Assembly: GCA_016286245.1 (NCBI GenBank)
Contig: JAEESG010000007.1
Location: 1-33,586, forward strand
DNA: 33,586 bases
Reading direction: 5' to 3'
Source: Clostridiales bacterium
GTDB taxonomy: Bacteria > Bacillota > Clostridia > Oscillospirales > CAG-382
Shown here piece by piece: positions 29,915 to 33,586 of this stretch. The translations under genes were made by a program, and so were the position numbers. Positions within the stretch are counted from its first letter, which is position 1. Each line of letters begins with the position of its first letter. The notes below the pieces were generated by a model. It had not been told where the DNA came from, did not search any database, and saw nothing but the letters and a program-made list of their open reading frames with translations.

Positions 29915-31249
29915 ATGAAACTCGTATACGGAGTAAAAGACAAACCAAAATTCGCGCAGTTAATCGTGTTTGCATTCCAGCAGCTGCTCGCAATTCTCGC
30001 GGCAACAATCGCCGTACCTATGATAGTGGGCAACGGCATGAGCCAGTCCGCCGCACTTTTCGGAGCAGGCGTCGGCACAATAGTTTATTTGCTGTTCACT
30101 AAATTCAGAAGCCCCGTGTTCCTCGGCTCGTCCTTTGCGTTCCTTGGCTCAATGTTTGCTGCCTTCGCAGGCGCTGTAAGCGTTGAAGCGGGATATGCGG
30201 GACTCATAATCGGCGCAGTATTTGCAGGTCTTGTATATGTAATCATAGCTCTCGTAGTAAAATTCGGAGGCGTTAAATGGATAAACAAGCTTATGCCTCC
30301 CGTTGTAATCGGTCCTACGGTTGCAATAATCGGTTTGTCGCTCGCAGGAAACGCTGTAGGCGACGCGCTCACGTTTGCGGAAAATAACGGCGGCGTATAT
30401 ATGATGAATACACACGGCTGGGTTGGATTCATCTGCGCGCTCGTAACGCTTGCGGTTGTAATGCTCTGCTCGGTATACGGCAAGAAAATGACGAAATTAA
30501 TTCCGTTTGTAATAGGTATTCTTGCAGGATACGTTGTAGCGACACTCTTTACGCTTATCGGTAACGCAACGGGCAACGACGCTCTTAAAATCGTTGACTG
30601 GTCGGTATTCCAGAATATGCAGTGGGTTCCCGACTTTACGTTCTTAAAGGCGTTCAAGGGACTTTCCGCGGTAGACGGAAAATACATAGCAACGCTTGCC
30701 GTTGCATACGTTCCGGTTGCATTCGTTGTATTTGCAGAACATATAGCAGACCATAAGAACCTTTCATCCATAATAGACCATGAACTCCTCGAGGATCCCG
30801 GACTCCACCGTACACTCCTCGGCGACGGCGTAGGAAGCATGGCGGGCGCGTTCTTCGGCGGATGCCCGAACACGACCTACGGTGAATCGGTAGGCTGCGT
30901 TGCCATCACCGGAAACGCATCGGTTATCACGATTTTCTGCACCGCAATCATGGCGATAATCGCTTCGTTCCTCGCACCGTTCGTAGCATTCCTCGCTACG
31001 ATTCCGAGCTGCGTAATGGGCGGCGTATGCATTACGCTTTACGGTTTCATCGCAGTATCCGGTCTTAAGATGCTCCAGAAGGTTGACCTCGGCGAAAACA
31101 ATAACCTGTTTGTTGTATCCGTAATCCTTATTGCAGGTATCGGCGGTATGACGCTCGGTATCGGCGCCGTAACGCTTACGGAGGTTGCATGTGCGCTTAT
31201 CCTCGGTATCCTTGCAAACCTCATGCTCGGCGGCAAAAAGAAAGAGTAA
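29915..31249 (+). CDS. uraA: Uracil permease, NCS2 family (UraA/PyrP)
   Basis: This 444-residue integral membrane protein has the repeated helical architecture of nucleobase:cation symporters of family NCS2, with about 14 membrane spans. FAQLIVFAFQQLLAILAATIAVPMIVG opens it. VIGPTVAIIGLSLAGNAV and the transport-motif region AEHIADHKNLSSII plus GSMAGAFFGGCPNTTYGESVG are characteristic of uracil permeases. The ATG has AGGAGG 9 bases upstream. Linkage to pyrR and to the PyrR-responsive leader supports uracil as the substrate. The operon ends at the terminator at 31272-31306. Confidence 0.96.
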   Translation: MKLVYGVKDKPKFAQLIVFAFQQLLAILAATIAVPMIVGNGMSQSAALFGAGVGTIVYLLFTKFRSPVFLGSSFAFLGSMFAAFAGAVSVEAGYAGLIIGAVFAGLVYVIIALVVKFGGVKWINKLMPPVVIGPTVAIIGLSLAGNAVGDALTFAENNGGVYMMNTHGWVGFICALVTLAVVMLCSVYGKKMTKLIPFVIGILAGYVVATLFTLIGNATGNDALKIVDWSVFQNMQWVPDFTFLKAFKGLSAVDGKYIATLAVAYVPVAFVVFAEHIADHKNLSSIIDHELLEDPGLHRTLLGDGVGSMAGAFFGGCPNTTYGESVGCVAITGNASVITIFCTAIMAIIASFLAPFVAFLATIPSCVMGGVCITLYGFIAVSGLKMLQKVDLGENNNLFVVSVILIAGIGGMTLGIGAVTLTEVACALILGILANLMLGGKKKE

Positions 31250-31271
31250 GCCTTGAGTTGATATAAATAAA

Positions 31272-31306
31272 AAATATGCCGTAACCGAAAGGCTGCGGCA
31301 TATTTT
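31272..31306. terminator. Bidirectional terminator between uraA and the pyridoxamine kinase gene
   Basis: AATATGCCG and CGGCATATT pair around an A/G-rich loop, with A-tract before and T-tract (ATATTTTTTG) after. It serves the rightward pyr operon and can serve the leftward ftsH operon, whose last stop lies 14 bases away. Confidence 0.88.
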
Positions 31307-31319
31307 TTGCTGTTTATTA

Positions 31320-32183
31320 TTATTTGTCAAGTAAATGAAGTAAACCCTCAAACGCAAGCCCCTCTCGAAGCGGGGTTTTTTGCTTTTCGGTAAAGACGGT
31401 GGATATGTAAATAAATTCACACGCCTTTTGCACCGCAAAATCAAGCGTTTTTGCATTCATGATTTCCGAAAGAACGATCGACGCGAAAATGTCTCCCGAG
31501 CCGGGATATTCGCGTGCCGCGCGCTTTGAAAAATATGAGCCGTATTTTTCGCCTTCAAGATAAACCGCGCCTATGCAGTCGTTTGAAGCAACGCCCGTGA
31601 TTATTACGGTTTTCGGCCCGAGCGCACGCAGAGGGGAAAGCATCTGCGTTATTTCGGGAACGCCAAAATCGTCCTTGTAGGGAATGCCGAGTAAAAGGCA
31701 CGCTTCCGTAACGTTCGGCGTTATGACGTCGGCACGCCGCACGAGTTTTTTCATACTATCGCACATTTTTTCGGTGTACGTCTTGTACTTCTGTCCGTTG
31801 TCGCCCATTACGGGGTCGACGAAAAGCAGACATTTTTCGTTTTTGCCCTTGCAGTAATCAAAAAATTCATTTACCGTTTCAATTTGCTTTTCGTTGCCGA
31901 GAAAGCCCGAATATACCGCGTCAAACGATAAACCGATACTTTTCCAGTGGCTTATTATTTTTTTCATTTCGGACGAAAGGTCCAGAAATGAAAAGTCGGA
32001 AAAGCCGTCGGTCTGCGTTGAAAGAAGCGCGGAGGGCAGGGGAACCGCCTGGAGTCCCATGTGAGACAAAATTGGAATAAGGGCGGTCTGCGCGCACCGT
32101 CCTATGCAGGAAATATCATGCACCGCCGCTATTTTCGGCGGCGGTGTGCTGTTTTTTGAAATAATTTCAGTTTTGTTCGTCAT
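31320..32183 (-). CDS. Pyridoxamine/pyridoxal kinase (ribokinase fold)
   Basis: The 287-residue protein phosphorylates B6 vitamers to feed the PLP pool. [23 protein letters not shown] is the PdxY/PdxK-type N-terminal block. [20 protein letters not shown] carries the family's DPVMGD motif, and [13 protein letters not shown] contains the GxGD anion hole with the catalytic Asp. [17 protein letters not shown] is the usual ribokinase-family middle motif. ATG 32183 has CGGAGAA upstream and lies 17 bases inside the 3' end of ftsH, so it is translated from the ftsH transcript. Substrate preference among B6 vitamers is inferred from the family only. Confidence 0.92.
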   Translation of the reverse strand: MTNKTEIISKNSTPPPKIAAVHDISCIGRCAQTALIPILSHMGLQAVPLPSALLSTQTDGFSDFSFLDLSSEMKKIISHWKSIGLSFDAVYSGFLGNEKQIETVNEFFDYCKGKNEKCLLFVDPVMGDNGQKYKTYTEKMCDSMKKLVRRADVITPNVTEACLLLGIPYKDDFGVPEITQMLSPLRALGPKTVIITGVASNDCIGAVYLEGEKYGSYFSKRAAREYPGSGDIFASIVLSEIMNAKTLDFAVQKACEFIYISTVFTEKQKTPLREGLAFEGLLHLLDK

Positions 32184-33586
32184 TTTTCTCCGGGATGTCG
32201 TTTTCGGCTGAATCGGTCTTATCCCTCTCGGATTCCTCCGCCTTTTTGCGTTTTATATTGTATTTTGAAACGTTTGCGTCCAAAAGCTCTGCTGCGGGAA
32301 TAACGTGGGGAACGTCTTCTTTTTCGACCGGAGCGGACTTTTTTGCGGCGTCGTTTTCGTCGGTGCTGTTCTGAATCTTTTGCTTCGCGATGTTTTCGAC
32401 TTCCTCAACGGTAGGCTCCGACGTCATTACAAGCCTGAACTGGTCTTCGTCCATAAGCTCGTGCGTGATGAGATATTCGGCGATGAAGGTGAGCTTGTTC
32501 ATGTTGTCCTTGAGTATCGTCTCGGTGCGCTTGTAAGCTTCGTCGATTATGCGGCGCACTTCGGCGTCGATTTCCGACGCGACCTTTTCGGAATAGTTTC
32601 TGTTGTGCGTAATACTCATGCCGAGGAATACTTCATCCTGGTTTTCGCCGTATACTATGGGACCTAAATTGTCGCTCATACCGTATTTCGTAACCATGCT
32701 TCTTGCAATGTCGGTTGCGCGCTGAATGTCGTTCGACGCGCCCGTCGATATGTCGTCAAGCGTCAGCTTTTCGGCAACGCGTCCGCCAAGCAGCGAAACG
32801 ATGCTCTCTTCCATTTCCTGCTTTGACAGATAATCCCTGTCCTCCTTGGGAAGATACAGCGTGTATCCGCCGGCACGTCCCGAAGGAATAATCGAAATCT
32901 GGTGGACTTCGTCGTGGCTTTTCAAGAAATAGGAGGCAACCGCGTGTCCCGCTTCATGATAAGCGGTAAGCTTTTTGCTCTTGTCTGAAATAACTTTTGA
33001 TTTTTTGTGCGGACCGACGATAACCTTTATCATCGCTTCCTCGATATCCTTCATGCCGATAAGACGCTTTGATTTTCTTGCGGCAAGAAGAGCCGCCTCG
33101 TTCAGGAGGTTTGCAAGGTCCGCGCCCGTAAAGCCGGCCGTGGTCTTTGCAATAACCGAAAGATCGACGTCCTTTTCAAGCGGCTTGTTGCGCGCGTGAA
33201 CTTTGAGAATTTCCTCTCTGCCCTTGATGTCGGGGTAGTTTACGGTAACCTGCCTGTCGAATCTTCCGGGGCGTAATAGCGCGGGGTCGAGAATGTCGGG
33301 GCGGTTTGTTGCGGCAATGACGATAATTCCGTCATTTTCGGCAAAGCCGTCCATTTCAACGAGAAGCTGATTCAACGTCTGTTCGCGCTCGTCATGTCCG
33401 CCGCCGAGACCTGCACCTCTGTGTCTGCCGACAGCGTCGATTTCATCGATAAAGATGATTGAGGGGGCATTCTTCTTTGCCTCGCCGAAAAGGTCTCTGA
33501 CTCTCGAAGCACCGACGCCGACGTACATTTCAACGAAATCGGAACCCGAAATTGAGAAGAACGGAACGCTTGCTTCGCCGGCAACT
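32167..33586 (-). CDS. ftsH: ATP-dependent zinc metalloprotease FtsH (5' end outside window)
   Basis: About 472 C-terminal residues are visible and the frame runs off the window edge, so the N-terminal membrane helices and Walker A are not seen. [21 protein letters not shown] and [15 protein letters not shown] (Walker B) belong to the AAA+ module, with the second region of homology in [21 protein letters not shown]. The protease zinc site is HEAGH in [14 protein letters not shown], with the third ligand region [18 protein letters not shown]. FtsH is a membrane-anchored hexamer that degrades membrane and regulatory proteins. The last ~75 residues are a charged, probably disordered tail. The stop overlaps the start of the pyridoxamine kinase gene. 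Confidence 0.97.
   Translation of the reverse strand, partial: VAGEASVPFFSISGSDFVEMYVGVGASRVRDLFGEAKKNAPSIIFIDEIDAVGRHRGAGLGGGHDEREQTLNQLLVEMDGFAENDGIIVIAATNRPDILDPALLRPGRFDRQVTVNYPDIKGREEILKVHARNKPLEKDVDLSVIAKTTAGFTGADLANLLNEAALLAARKSKRLIGMKDIEEAMIKVIVGPHKKSKVISDKSKKLTAYHEAGHAVASYFLKSHDEVHQISIIPSGRAGGYTLYLPKEDRDYLSKQEMEESIVSLLGGRVAEKLTLDDISTGASNDIQRATDIARSMVTKYGMSDNLGPIVYGENQDEVFLGMSITHNRNYSEKVASEIDAEVRRIIDEAYKRTETILKDNMNKLTFIAEYLITHELMDEDQFRLVMTSEPTVEEVENIAKQKIQNSTDENDAAKKSAPVEKEDVPHVIPAAELLDANVSKYNIKRKKAEESERDKTDSAENDIPEKNDEQN

Noticed and set aside
1-33586. tRNA, rRNA, CRISPR arrays, insertion sequences or prophage genes
   Set aside because: No T-loop/CCA patterns, spaced direct repeats, transposase or phage-structural motifs were seen when reading the window and the ORF track.

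Overview
The window looks like chromosomal sequence from a spore-forming, low-to-mid GC member of the Bacillota, class Clostridia. Evidence for this: spoVAD/spoVAE, the darA-holB-ricT gene order shared with Bacillus, PyrR attenuation, strong TTGACA-17-TATAAT promoters, AGGAGG ribosome binding sites and compact terminators. The species cannot be fixed from the sequence. I saw no tRNA, rRNA, CRISPR array, phage or insertion-sequence gene. Most genes are housekeeping.

Layout. 1-2574: end of a TRAP transporter locus (DUF1850 protein plus fused 4TM/12TM permease) and its terminator. 2592-5383: methionine ABC importer metN-metI-metQ. It is preceded by a strong promoter, a 32-codon Met-rich leader ORF, an intrinsic terminator and a matching antiterminator segment. 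5385-6774 (minus): spoVAE and spoVAD. 6836-8766: monocistronic intracellular GH20 hexosaminidase-like gene. 8767-10351: two small minus-strand membrane-protein genes flanked by intergenic palindromic repeats. 10352-24304 (plus): a long co-directional run of asnB, tmcAL, a hypothetical gene, ruvC, darA, holB, ricT, truB, glyA, maf, an acyl-CoA synthetase, a small membrane protein and recD2. 24301-24609 (minus): small conserved protein. 24754-27201: galE and a secreted BspA-type LRR protein. 27253-29020 (minus): TPR protein and DUF4037 protein. 29147-31249: pyrR-uraA with a PyrR-binding attenuator. 31320-33586 (minus): ftsH (5' end outside the window) overlapping a pyridoxamine-kinase gene.

The observation I rate highest is the metNIQ leader. 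It has all the parts of a trp-type ribosome-mediated attenuator, apparently sensing methionine through a peptide with five Met codons out of 32. Bacillota met genes are usually controlled by SAM riboswitches or Met T-boxes, and I see neither here. Second is a 25-bp imperfect hairpin whose 3' arm contains the whole ribosome binding site and GTG start of the small membrane protein upstream of recD2. Third is a short repeat family (three copies within 1.5 kb) around the two small membrane-protein genes. Also notable are a roughly 220-residue Asn/Lys-rich extension on RicT and a spoVAD-spoVAE pair without spoVAC.
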